Under the pieces are notes generated by a model. That model saw only the letters and a list, made by a program, of their open reading frames with translations. It did not search any database and was not told where the DNA came from. The position numbers were made by a program, and so were the translations under genes. A stretch of DNA of 64,000 bases from Micromonospora sp. WMMD812 (GTDB lineage Bacteria; Actinomycetota; Actinomycetes; Mycobacteriales; Micromonosporaceae): positions 7,070,997-7,134,996 of the forward strand of contig NZ_CP114904.1 in NCBI RefSeq assembly GCF_027497215.1. Direction: 5' to 3'. Positions 37,966 through 45,703 of the stretch are shown here, piece after piece (position 1 is the first letter of the stretch; every line of letters begins with the position of its first letter).

Positions 37966-38601
37966 ATGAACACATCGAATCGCAGGCGGCTGCTCGCGGC
38001 GGGCGCCGCCGGGGCCCTCCTGGCGGGAAGCGTCGCGGTGCAGTCGCCGGCCCTGGCCGAGCCCGGCGACGACAGCGCCGACGTGCGGGTCACCGTCGAC
38101 ATCGAGGAGATCAGGGAGCCGGGTGTGCTGGCCCTGTCGGTCGCCGGTGACTCGGTGGCGCTGTCGGAGGACGGCTCGACGCTGCTGGTCCGCCAGTTCG
38201 TCGGCACGTTGCCGACCGTCACGGTCACGGACACGCGCACCCCCGAGGAGGTGCCCGACAACGCCGCGTGGGCGGTGCTGGGCAGCGCCACCGACTTCGT
38301 CGGCGCCGCCGGCCAGGCACCGATCAGCGCCGGCCACCTCGGTTGGAAGCCGCAGCTGCTCGACGGCGGCGACACCGGCCTCGTCACCGAGGGCGAGGAG
38401 GTGGTGACGGTCCTCGACGAGCCGACCCAGCCGAGAAACAACGTGGGCCTGGTCGACCAGGAGCTGCTGGTGTCGACGTTCGACTCCGAAGCCGTGGCCG
38501 GCGACGCGTACTCGGTCGACGCCGACCTGTTCCTGCGGACGCCGGCGGACGTCGCGGCGGGCTCCTACACCTCGACGTTGACCCTGTCCCTGTTCGAGTG
38601 A
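37966..38601 (+). CDS. Secreted WxL-like domain protein
   Basis: 211 residues; AAGGGAG before the ATG, and signal peptide with NRRRLLAAGAAG ending ALAEPGDD. The remainder resembles WxL surface domains: a Trp-x-x-Leu (AWAVLGSATDF), an acidic middle with HLGWKP, and the terminal AGSYTSTLTLSL strand similar to the second WxL motif, here lacking its Trp. In Firmicutes WxL domains bind cell-wall components and pair with DUF916 proteins; the DUF916-like gene is next, 66 bases on. The family call rests on pattern resemblance. Confidence 0.6.
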   Translation: MNTSNRRRLLAAGAAGALLAGSVAVQSPALAEPGDDSADVRVTVDIEEIREPGVLALSVAGDSVALSEDGSTLLVRQFVGTLPTVTVTDTRTPEEVPDNAAWAVLGSATDFVGAAGQAPISAGHLGWKPQLLDGGDTGLVTEGEEVVTVLDEPTQPRNNVGLVDQELLVSTFDSEAVAGDAYSVDADLFLRTPADVAAGSYTSTLTLSLFE

Positions 38602-38667
38602 AGCATGGTGGGGGCCGTACGGCAGCGGCCCCCACCACCACTCCGCTGCCCCTCGGAGGAGCCCGCC

Positions 38668-39714
38668 ATGACCCGTACCCCGCCCCGGGTGCTGCTGCGG
38701 CTGCTCGCCGCGTCGGCCGCGGCGTTCGTCACCGTGCCCGCCGCACCCGCCGCCGCGACGGCACAGCCGACGAGCCCGACCGTGACCTGGGCCGTGCAAC
38801 CAGCCGACGCCACCGGCCCGGACGGACGCCGGTGGGTCGAGGTCACCCTCGACCCGGGGCAGGTGATGACCGAACACCTGGCGGTGCGCAACTTCAGCGA
38901 CCGCACCGTGGTCTTCGCGTTGAAGGCGGCCGACGGCTACCTCACCGACAAGGGACGGTTCAACATGCTCCCGTCCGACCGCGAGTCGGTCGACGGCGGC
39001 ACCTGGATCGACGTGCGGGACAGGGTCACCGTCGGGCCCAGAAAGACGACCGTGGTGCCCTTCACCATCACCGTCCCGAAGGACGCCACCCCCGGGGACC
39101 ATCCCGCGGGCATCGCGGCGACGGTCACCAGCAGCGGCGGCACCGTCGCCGTCGAGAGCCGCGTCGGATTCCGGGTGATGATGCGCGCCACCGGCACCGT
39201 CACGGCGGCCGTCGCGATCAGCAACCTCACCGCCCGGCACGACCGGTCGTGGAACCCGTTCGCTCCCGGCACCGTCCACGTCCGGTACACCGCGACGAAC
39301 GGCGGCAACGTCGCCGTGACCGGCAGCGGCCGGGCGACCGCCACCGAACTGTTCGGCCTGACCGGGTCGGGCACGCGGACCGACGTCGAGGAGCTGCTGC
39401 CCGGGGGCAGCAGGCAGGTCGAGGCCCGCATCGGCCGAGTCTGGGGGTGGGGGCCGGTCAGGACGACCGTCGACACGACCCCGGCCCTGCTCACCGGTGA
39501 CCCGACCGGCGCCGACCTCCGGCGCGCCTCGGCCACCGTGACGGTCTGGGTCCTGCCCTGGCCGCAGCTGGCCCTCGCCGCCGTCGTCGCCGCGCTCGTC
39601 CTCGCCTACCGGATCGTCTCCCGGCGACGTCGACGGCGGCTCGCGCGGCTCCTCGCCCAGGCGCGGGACGAGGGCCGCGCGGAGGCCCGCAGCTCCGCGC
39701 TCACCGGCGGCTAG
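38668..39714 (+). CDS. DUF916-like (WxL-interacting) membrane-anchored surface protein
   Basis: 348 residues from ATG at 38668 with CGGAGGAG upstream. Signal peptide to about residue 34, an extracellular beta-rich part (TWAVQPADATGPDGRRW; VPFTITVPKDATPGDHPAGI, typical of DUF916/WxLIP), a second Ig-like part and one C-terminal membrane helix (LALAAVVAALVLAYRIV) with a very basic cytoplasmic tail. Probably holds the WxL-like protein encoded just before it, and possibly the glycosidases, at the cell surface. Last gene of the operon. Confidence 0.72.
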   Translation: MTRTPPRVLLRLLAASAAAFVTVPAAPAAATAQPTSPTVTWAVQPADATGPDGRRWVEVTLDPGQVMTEHLAVRNFSDRTVVFALKAADGYLTDKGRFNMLPSDRESVDGGTWIDVRDRVTVGPRKTTVVPFTITVPKDATPGDHPAGIAATVTSSGGTVAVESRVGFRVMMRATGTVTAAVAISNLTARHDRSWNPFAPGTVHVRYTATNGGNVAVTGSGRATATELFGLTGSGTRTDVEELLPGGSRQVEARIGRVWGWGPVRTTVDTTPALLTGDPTGADLRRASATVTVWVLPWPQLALAAVVAALVLAYRIVSRRRRRRLARLLAQARDEGRAEARSSALTGG

Positions 39715-39842
39715 GGACTCCTCCCACACAGCCGCGGCACGATCGTCGCCCCGGCCACCTCCGTTCCGCGCCAGTGGCGGCGGGCGCCTTCGGGCAGAGG
39801 GCCATTGGCCTCCCGCGAGGAGATGAGCCGAGCCCGCGCCGG

Positions 39843-40538
39843 TCAGCTGCGACCGGTGATCAGGAACTGCAGCTGGTGCTCGTGGTTCGGCGCGACACCG
39901 AACTGCCGGTCCAGCTCGTAGATCGACCTCAGCGGCGTGACCGTGACGTCCTTGAGGCCGGCCTGCTCGAGGACCGCGGCGGTCTGTTCGATGGAGGCCG
40001 CGGTGGCCAGGGGCAGCGCCGCCTGGACCTGACTGTCGTAGAAGTCGGCGAAGTGCTCCGAGGCGTTGTCCAGGCCGTTCGGGAACCAGGTGCTGTCGAC
40101 GACCGCGACCGTGCCACCCGGACGTAGCAGGCGTACCCAGTTCGCCGCGGCGATCTCCGGTTCCCGCAGCGTCCACATCACGTACCGGCTCGTCACCGCG
40201 TCGAAGCTGGCGGCGGGGAAGGCCGGGCTCACCGCGTCGCCGTGGCGGATGACGGGGCCGTTGTCGAGGGCGGCGGCATGCCGGCGGGCCTGCTCCAGCA
40301 TCCCCTCGGACAGGTCGATGCCGGTGACGCGGTGCCCGAGGCCGGCCAGGACCATGGCGGCCTGGCCGGTGCCGGTGCCCACGTCCAGCACGTCGAGCGG
40401 ACCCGGCGGCAGTGCGCGCTCCCAGATCGCCGACCAGGCCTGCTGGTCCGCGGCGAAGCGTTCGGGGCGTTGGACGTACTCGTCGTAGCTCGGGGCCCGA
40501 CCGGTCCAGTACGCGTTGATGCGGTCCTGCGCCGTCAT
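39843..40538 (-). CDS. Class I SAM-dependent methyltransferase
   Basis: 231 residues. Motif I LDVLDVGTGTGQAA (about residues 48-61) and VTGIDLSEGMLEQAR define the SAM-binding Rossmann fold (Methyltransf_11/25). The ATG overlaps the stop of the ABC ATPase gene by four bases, so it belongs to the FecBCD-type operon. Substrate unknown; it may modify a metallophore or a cofactor handled by that importer (inference). Confidence 0.88.
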   Translation of the reverse strand: MTAQDRINAYWTGRAPSYDEYVQRPERFAADQQAWSAIWERALPPGPLDVLDVGTGTGQAAMVLAGLGHRVTGIDLSEGMLEQARRHAAALDNGPVIRHGDAVSPAFPAASFDAVTSRYVMWTLREPEIAAANWVRLLRPGGTVAVVDSTWFPNGLDNASEHFADFYDSQVQAALPLATAASIEQTAAVLEQAGLKDVTVTPLRSIYELDRQFGVAPNHEHQLQFLITGRS

Positions 40539-41314
40539 GCGGCAGTCCTCTCGGCGGCGGTGTTCGGCTGGAACAGCAGGTGGATCGCGCCGTCGAGGTC
40601 CAGGCGTCGGATGCCGATGTCATAGACGGGCTCGAGGACGGCGGGGTCCAGGACCTCGTCCGCAGGGCCGGCGGCGACAACGCCGTCCTGGCCCAGCAGC
40701 ACCAGGTCGTCGCAGTAGCGGGCGGCGAGATTGAGGTCGTGCAGCACGACGACGGAACAGGTGTCCAGAGTGCGGACCAGCTGGAGGATCTCGTGCTGGT
40801 AGCGGATGTCGAGGTGGTTGGTGGGCTCGTCGAGGAGCAGGTGGGTGGCCTGCTGGGCGAGCGCACGGGCGATCAGGACCCGCTGGCGCTCACCCCCGGA
40901 GAGCTGGGCGAAGGCCCGACGGCCGAGGTGAGCGGCACCGACCCGGGTCAGGCAACGGGCCGCGATGTCGTGGTCGGCCCGGCCGGCGCGTTGGAAGGTC
41001 GACAGGTGCGGCCCGCGGCCCAGGAGGACCAACTCGGCAACGGTCAGCGCCGTCTCACCGCCCGTTTCCTGCACGACGACCGCCAACCGGCGGGCGGCCT
41101 CCCGCGCGGCCAGGGCGGTCAGGTCGTCACCGTCGACCAGGACCCGACCGGTGGGGCTGCGCAGCGCGCCGTAGAGAAGGCGCAGCAGCGTGGTCTTGCC
41201 GCTGCCGTTCGGGCCGATCAGTCCGAGGACCCGGCCCGGCCGGGCGGCCACGCTGACGCCGTCGATGACCGGGTTCGCACCGTAGTGCCAGGAAACCTCG
41301 GTCGCCTCGATCAC
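40535..41314 (-). CDS. FecE/BtuD-type ABC transporter ATP-binding protein
   Basis: 259 residues. Walker A GPNGSGKTT, signature LSGGERQRV, Walker B LLLDEPTNHLD and the switch His (VVVLHDLNLA). Typical ATPase of importers for siderophores, haem, cobalamin or metal chelates. Overlaps the binding-protein gene before it and the methyltransferase after it by four bases each. Confidence 0.94.
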   Translation of the reverse strand: MIEATEVSWHYGANPVIDGVSVAARPGRVLGLIGPNGSGKTTLLRLLYGALRSPTGRVLVDGDDLTALAAREAARRLAVVVQETGGETALTVAELVLLGRGPHLSTFQRAGRADHDIAARCLTRVGAAHLGRRAFAQLSGGERQRVLIARALAQQATHLLLDEPTNHLDIRYQHEILQLVRTLDTCSVVVLHDLNLAARYCDDLVLLGQDGVVAAGPADEVLDPAVLEPVYDIGIRRLDLDGAIHLLFQPNTAAERTAA

Positions 41315-42294
41315 GGCTTCGCCTTGAACCGCTGCACGATCCGCTCAAGGCCGTCGATCGACAGCGGGGAGGGCGGCTCGGTGAAGTTGAACAGCTGGGT
41401 CATGACGTTGCCGGTACGGACGGCGTTGAGCTTCTCGGCGCCGGGAAGCGCGGTCAGCCCCTGCTCGACCGCCGTGGGGTCGCCGTCGCTGTACAGCAGG
41501 ATCAGCACGTCGGGGTTGCGGCCGAGCAGCTCTTCCACGGTGACTTCGAAGACCCGCTCCTTGACGTCGCCGAAGACGTTGCGGAAGCCGGCCGCCTCCA
41601 GTTGGGGGTGGGCCATGCTCGCCGTGCCGTAGGCGTAGGTGGTGCCGCCGCCGACCGTCGGGTAGAGCACCGCCGCCGTGCGCCCGGACGGCGGACCCGC
41701 CTCGGTCTGGATCCTGGTCATGCGCTCCTTGAGCGCGGTGACCGCGGTGGCGGCCTCCGCGTCGCGGCCGAACACCGTGCCGTAGCTCCGCAGCTGGGAG
41801 TAGATGTCGTCGAAGGTCGGCACGGTGGTGCTGTCCGGGCACATCGCGGGCTCTTCCAGCAGGGGGATGTCCACCGCGGAGAGGGTGTCGCGGGACAGGT
41901 TGTCGACCTCGCCGAGCACCAGGTCCGGCTGCTGGCTGATCACCACCTCCTTGGAGATCTGCAGGTGGCCGCTCGTGTCGGTCTTGTTGGTCAGCAGCGG
42001 GATCCGGTCCAGCTCGGCGAGGGTCGCGGCGTCGTAGTACTCCTTCGGGTACTGCCCGGCGCGGGCGGTGACGCGGTCCATGACGCCGAGGGAGTGCAGG
42101 TACGGCACGGCCGCGCTCTTGAGCAGGACGACCCGCTTCGGCGCGGCGGGGAAGGTGACCTCGGCCCCGCAGTTGGTGACGGTGAGCGGGTATCCCTGCC
42201 CGGCATCGGTCGGCTTGTCACCGCCTCCGCACGCGGTCGCGAGCAGCACAACGGCGGACGCGGCGGCGGTGACGGCGAGACGGGTTGCCTTCAT
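41311..42294 (-). CDS. Metal-chelate ABC transporter binding lipoprotein, FecB-like
   Basis: 327 residues with signal peptide and lipobox VVLLATACGGGD. Peripl_BP_2 fold: YPLTVTNCGAEVTFPAAPKRVVLL is the standard opening of siderophore/cobalamin binding proteins, followed by a DLVLGEVDN segment. It delivers the ligand to the FecCD permease. The ligand (ferric siderophore, cobalamin or other) cannot be told. It starts 25 bases after the permease stop. Confidence 0.9.
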   Translation of the reverse strand: MKATRLAVTAAASAVVLLATACGGGDKPTDAGQGYPLTVTNCGAEVTFPAAPKRVVLLKSAAVPYLHSLGVMDRVTARAGQYPKEYYDAATLAELDRIPLLTNKTDTSGHLQISKEVVISQQPDLVLGEVDNLSRDTLSAVDIPLLEEPAMCPDSTTVPTFDDIYSQLRSYGTVFGRDAEAATAVTALKERMTRIQTEAGPPSGRTAAVLYPTVGGGTTYAYGTASMAHPQLEAAGFRNVFGDVKERVFEVTVEELLGRNPDVLILLYSDGDPTAVEQGLTALPGAEKLNAVRTGNVMTQLFNFTEPPSPLSIDGLERIVQRFKAKP

Positions 42295-42319
42295 GGTTTC
42301 TCCTTCACGGCTGTGGCGC

Positions 42320-43405
42320 TCAGGCGCCGGAGGCGTGCAGACGACGGATCAGGACCACCAGGAACGGGGCGCCGAGCAGGGAGGTGATGATGCCGATCGG
42401 GATCTCCTGCGGGGCCAGCAACACCCGCGCGAGCACGTCGGCCCAGACCAGCAGGATGGCCCCGAGCAGGGCGGCCACCGGCACCACCCGTACGTGCGGC
42501 GATCCGACGAGGCGCCGGGCCAGGTGAGGCACGACGAGCCCGATGAAGCCGATGCTGCCGGCCGCGGAGACCAGCACGCCGACGCTGAGGGAGACGACCA
42601 CGAGCAGGCGCATCCGGAACAGGGCGGGCGATACACCCAGGGTCTGCGCGGTCTCGTCGCCGATGGCCAGGACATCGAGCCGCCGACCGGCGACGGTCAG
42701 GTACAGGATCGCGCCACCCAGCACGACCGCGGCCACCACCAGCAGGGCGTTCCACCGGGCCAGGCCCAAGGAGCCGAGCAGCCAGAACATCACCGAGCGC
42801 GCGCCTTCGGCTGACCCGGACGCGAAGATCAGGAAGCTGGTGGTGGCGTACAGCGCGTAGCCGACCGCGACCCCGGACAGCAGCAGTCGAATCGAGGTCA
42901 CCCGGCCGCCGCTGCGCGCGATCAGGAAGACCAGCAACGATGCCGCGAGCGCGCCGACGAAGGCGCTGGTGGACAGGGCGTACTGCCCGAAACCCGCGCC
43001 GGCGCCGAACAGGATCGCCGCGGCGGCGCCACTGGAGGCCCCGGAGTTGATGCCGAGCAGATAGGGGTCGGCCAGCACGTTGCGCACCATGGCCTGCAGG
43101 GCCACCCCGCACACCGCCAGTCCGGCGCCCACGAGCATGCCGAGCAGCACCCGGGGCAGCCGGACCTGCCAGACGATGGCTTCCTGCGGCAGCGTCCAGG
43201 TCACGTCACCGGGAAACCCGAACAGCTGGTGCCCGATGATCCGCGCCACGGTCACCGGAGGGATCCCGATGGCACCGGACCCGACCGCGACCACCCCGGT
43301 CAGGACCAGCCCGACCGTCAGCACGAGCAGCCATGTCCCGGTGCGGCGTCGCTGCGCCGCGACACCGAGCGGGTCATCCTGCTCCGTCAGCAGGCTGGTG
43401 GTCAT
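42320..43405 (-). CDS. FecCD family ABC transporter permease
   Basis: 361 residues from ATG at 43405. Polytopic protein with the FecCD signatures RLPRVLLGMLVGAGLAVCG and GSIGFIGLVVPHLARRLVG. Only one permease gene is present, so the channel is probably a homodimer. First gene of the permease-binding protein-ATPase-methyltransferase operon. Confidence 0.93.
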   Translation of the reverse strand: MTTSLLTEQDDPLGVAAQRRRTGTWLLVLTVGLVLTGVVAVGSGAIGIPPVTVARIIGHQLFGFPGDVTWTLPQEAIVWQVRLPRVLLGMLVGAGLAVCGVALQAMVRNVLADPYLLGINSGASSGAAAAILFGAGAGFGQYALSTSAFVGALAASLLVFLIARSGGRVTSIRLLLSGVAVGYALYATTSFLIFASGSAEGARSVMFWLLGSLGLARWNALLVVAAVVLGGAILYLTVAGRRLDVLAIGDETAQTLGVSPALFRMRLLVVVSLSVGVLVSAAGSIGFIGLVVPHLARRLVGSPHVRVVPVAALLGAILLVWADVLARVLLAPQEIPIGIITSLLGAPFLVVLIRRLHASGA

Positions 43406-43424
43406 CGCCGCACTCCTAGCTGCA

Positions 43425-43453
43425 CCACTATTGCTTCTGCACAATATTGGCAA
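43425..43453 (-). promoter_or_regulatory. Candidate promoter of the FecCD-type operon
   Basis: Minus-strand TTGCCA (43448-43453), 17 bases and TAGTGG (43425-43430), in an unusually AT-rich patch 20 bases before the permease start. No IdeR/DtxR or Zur consensus was recognised. Confidence 0.35.
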
Positions 43454-43778
43454 CAAGCTAGCAGCAAGATCAAGGCTCGAGGAAGCCGATGCGCCCCTGT
43501 TCACATCCGAGATGCCCGGCGTTCGAGCTGGGGTCCGATCCGGGCGCTCGTCCGCCCAGCCGCCGCCGCACTCTGGTGGGGAGGGCGGCAACTCCGCCGC
43601 GTGTCCGGGCGGATTGGCACGTCGTGGTGGGTCCCGGGCAACGCGGCGGTCGTCGGCCTTCGCGCGAGCGCGCGTCCGGTGACCACCGCCGCGACCAAGG
43701 GCCTCGGCGGTGGCTCCACCGACGGGGGCGACGCGGAACCCGACTACCTGATGTCCGTGATCGGCGCGTCGCCGGAGG
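43454..43778. other. Gene-free stretch between the FecCD operon and cbtA
   Basis: About 325 bases between the FecCD operon promoter and the tandem repeat after cbtA. Only low-quality overlapping frames are open; I see no RNA or mobile-element signature. Confidence 0.4.
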
Positions 43779-43830
43779 GCGCCAGACCTCGGCTCACGCC
43801 GAGAGCGCCAGACCTCGGCTCATGCCGAGA
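43779..43830 (-). repeat. Tandem 26-base repeat with hairpins at the end of cbtA
   Basis: Two adjacent 26-base copies (43779-43804 and 43805-43830) differ at one base. Each holds CTCGGC/GCCGAG arms around a four-base loop, so the minus-strand transcript would form two consecutive hairpins. The right copy contains the cbtA stop codon; the left copy looks like a duplication of the gene tail. Probably a double terminator. Confidence 0.7.
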
Positions 43831-44578
43831 GCGCCGGCGCTGAGGTCGGCACCGCGCGTGCGTGGACGTGCCGGTCGACGAGCGCGCCGAAGAGCAGGCC
43901 GAGCGTGGCCCAGGTGACGAGTTGGGTGCCGAGTGAGGCGAGCCGGAAGTTCCAGAGCACCAGGGCGGGGAACCCGTCAGGCACCTCGCTGATCGTGGGC
44001 AGGGCGATGTGGACGATCGCGATGACGACGGCGAACGCGACGGCGGCCAGGATGGTGGCGTTCCATCCGCCGAGTCGAGGGTGCAGCCAGCGTCCGAAGG
44101 AGACGGCCAGCAGGCCGGCGGCGACCGCGATGACGATCATGAGGAAGTACAGGCCGGTCCGTTGTCCGAGGGTGTCCGGATTGCCGGTGGCCGGCGGGTT
44201 GGCCGGATACTTGAGAAAGGGCACGAACGCGACGGTCACGAAGCCGCCGAGGGCGACCAGCGCGGCGGTCGCGCGTGCGGTGAAGCGGCCGATCCGGCCG
44301 TACGCGACGGCGAAGGCGAGCGCGAACAGGCCGCCGAGCGCGACCCCGTACACCACGGTGGCGGTGGCGAGGCCGACCGTGCTTTGTACGGTGCGGCTCA
44401 CCAGTTCGGGTTCGCCGGCCTCGGCGTGTCCGGCGTGCGAGGCGGCGTGGGCGGCTTCGAAGTCGATGGCCTGGCCGACCGGGCCCTCACCGAAGGCGGT
44501 GGCGAAGAGGAAGGCGGCGGCGCCGGCGGCGAGCCCGACGAGCATGCCGCGGACGAGGAGCGAGCGTGCGGACAGCAT
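43820..44578 (-). CDS. cbtA: CbtA family cobalt transporter subunit
   Basis: 252 residues with about seven hydrophobic segments. N-terminus LLVRGMLVGLAAGAAAFLFA and a His-rich external loop (HAASHAGHAEAGEPE) match CbtA (PF09490). CbtAB is predicted to take up cobalt for vitamin B12 synthesis. It starts 18 bases after cbtB and is under the cobalamin riboswitch upstream of cbtB. Confidence 0.9.
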   Translation of the reverse strand: MLSARSLLVRGMLVGLAAGAAAFLFATAFGEGPVGQAIDFEAAHAASHAGHAEAGEPELVSRTVQSTVGLATATVVYGVALGGLFALAFAVAYGRIGRFTARATAALVALGGFVTVAFVPFLKYPANPPATGNPDTLGQRTGLYFLMIVIAVAAGLLAVSFGRWLHPRLGGWNATILAAVAFAVVIAIVHIALPTISEVPDGFPALVLWNFRLASLGTQLVTWATLGLLFGALVDRHVHARAVPTSAPALSA

Positions 44579-44595
44579 GAGGTCTCCGGCCGGGC

Positions 44596-44814
44596 TCAGT
44601 GGCAGGGGAAGCCGAGCAGGTGGCGTCCGTCGTGCACGAACTCGTGCACCGTCTCGCCGGCGAACACGGAGAGGACGCCCTGCTCGACGCCGACGAAGTA
44701 GAGCAGCACGGCCGCGAGCAGAGTGCCGAAGAGCGCCCAGGGCAGGATCTGGCGCAGCGGCACGGCGGCCGGTAGCGGCACGGCGGTGGGGGTGGGCAGC
44801 GACACGTCTGCCAT
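44596..44814 (-). CDS. cbtB: CbtB small cobalt transporter subunit
   Basis: 72 residues: one membrane helix (LPWALFGTLLAAVLLYFVGV) and a His-rich C-terminus VHEFVHDGRHLLGFPCH likely to bind Co2+. GGAGG precedes the ATG at 44814. First gene of cbtBA; the leader is the cobalamin riboswitch. Confidence 0.9.
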   Translation of the reverse strand: MADVSLPTPTAVPLPAAVPLRQILPWALFGTLLAAVLLYFVGVEQGVLSVFAGETVHEFVHDGRHLLGFPCH

Positions 44815-44849
44815 GACATGGACCTCCTCGGGATCACGCGTCCCATAGT

Positions 44850-44965
44850 GGGTGCCGTGACGGGGAGGGTCTGACTCCCGGCCTTGTGGGGCTCCGCCCG
44901 CAAGGCCCGGTTACAGTGGCGCGACCGTGCCGGGATTTCACCGGCTTCCTCCGACCGTCACGCTG
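44850..44965 (-). promoter_or_regulatory. Cobalamin riboswitch controlling cbtBA
   Basis: On the minus strand the leader contains the classic AdoCbl-aptamer elements: GGAAGCCGGTGAAATCC near 44932-44949, GCGCCACTGTAAC (B12 box GCCACTG at 44914-44920) and GGAGTCAGACC near 44869-44879. The closing P1 stem pairs CGTGACGG (44955-44962) with CCGTCACG (44856-44863). The region from 44815 to 44855, ending GAGGAGG before cbtB, would be the expression platform. Cobalamin should switch off cobalt uptake. Confidence 0.93.
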
Positions 44966-45076
44966 GTGCCCCGGACGGTACGGACGCCGGCGAGCGGTGT
45001 CAACGGGTGAGCCGTCGTCCGCAGCGGTGATGGTCGCAACCTGTCGGACGACACCGACGAGTCGGAGGTTGGCAGC

Positions 45077-45646
45077 ATGAGCAGTCGCCTGATCCTCGTC
45101 AGCCACGCACCGACCACGGCCACCCGCGCCGCCGCCTTTCCACGGGACGAGCCACTCGACGCGCACGGGTTGGCCGCCGCGACCGCCCTCGTCGGCGCGC
45201 TGCCCCGCGCCGACGAGGTGCGCTGCGGGCCGGCACGACGGTGCGTGCAGACCGCCACCGCGCTCGGGCTCACGCCAACCGTCGACGAGGACCTGCGCGA
45301 CGGCGACCTCGGCACCTGGGCCGGCCGTACCCTCGACGAGGTCGCGGCGGGCGAGCCGGACGCGATCGCCGCATGGCTGACCGACCCGGCTGCCGCGCCA
45401 CACGGCGGCGAGTGCCTGCGCGACCTGCTGGACCGGACCGCGGGTTGGCTGCGGGCGCTGCCCGACGCGGCGCGCACAATCATCGCCGTCACCCATCCGA
45501 TGGTGATCCGCGCCTGCATCGTGACCGCGATCCACGCCACGCCCGCGTCGTTCTGGCGGATCGACATAGCCCCGCTCACCGCGACCGTCCTTCGTGGTGG
45601 TCCCGCCAGGTGGACGCTGCGTACGACGGCCGGCCCGTTGACCTGA
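45077..45646 (+). CDS. Histidine phosphatase family protein with atypical SHA motif
   Basis: 189 residues, GGAGG before the ATG. Phosphoglycerate-mutase fold, but the catalytic RHG triad at the N-terminus is Ser9-His10-Ala11. The nucleophilic His10, the GPARRCVQTA arginine, the acid in HGGECLRDL and the second His140 (VTHPM) are kept. Divergent from the riboswitch-cbtBA unit, so a link to cobalamin (CobC-like alpha-ribazole phosphatase) is possible but the missing first Arg makes ordinary activity doubtful. Confidence 0.82.
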   Translation: MSSRLILVSHAPTTATRAAAFPRDEPLDAHGLAAATALVGALPRADEVRCGPARRCVQTATALGLTPTVDEDLRDGDLGTWAGRTLDEVAAGEPDAIAAWLTDPAAAPHGGECLRDLLDRTAGWLRALPDAARTIIAVTHPMVIRACIVTAIHATPASFWRIDIAPLTATVLRGGPARWTLRTTAGPLT

Positions 45647-45703
45647 CCAAGCCGGAAGCCGCTCCCGGAGGCGCCGCGGTCCACCGGATCCGCCCGTGGC
45701 GGA

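Noticed and set aside
37966..39714. Idea that the two small surface genes belong to sortase-anchored pili
   Set aside because: No LPxTG motif and no sortase gene are present; the second protein ends with a basic tail but lacks a sorting signal.
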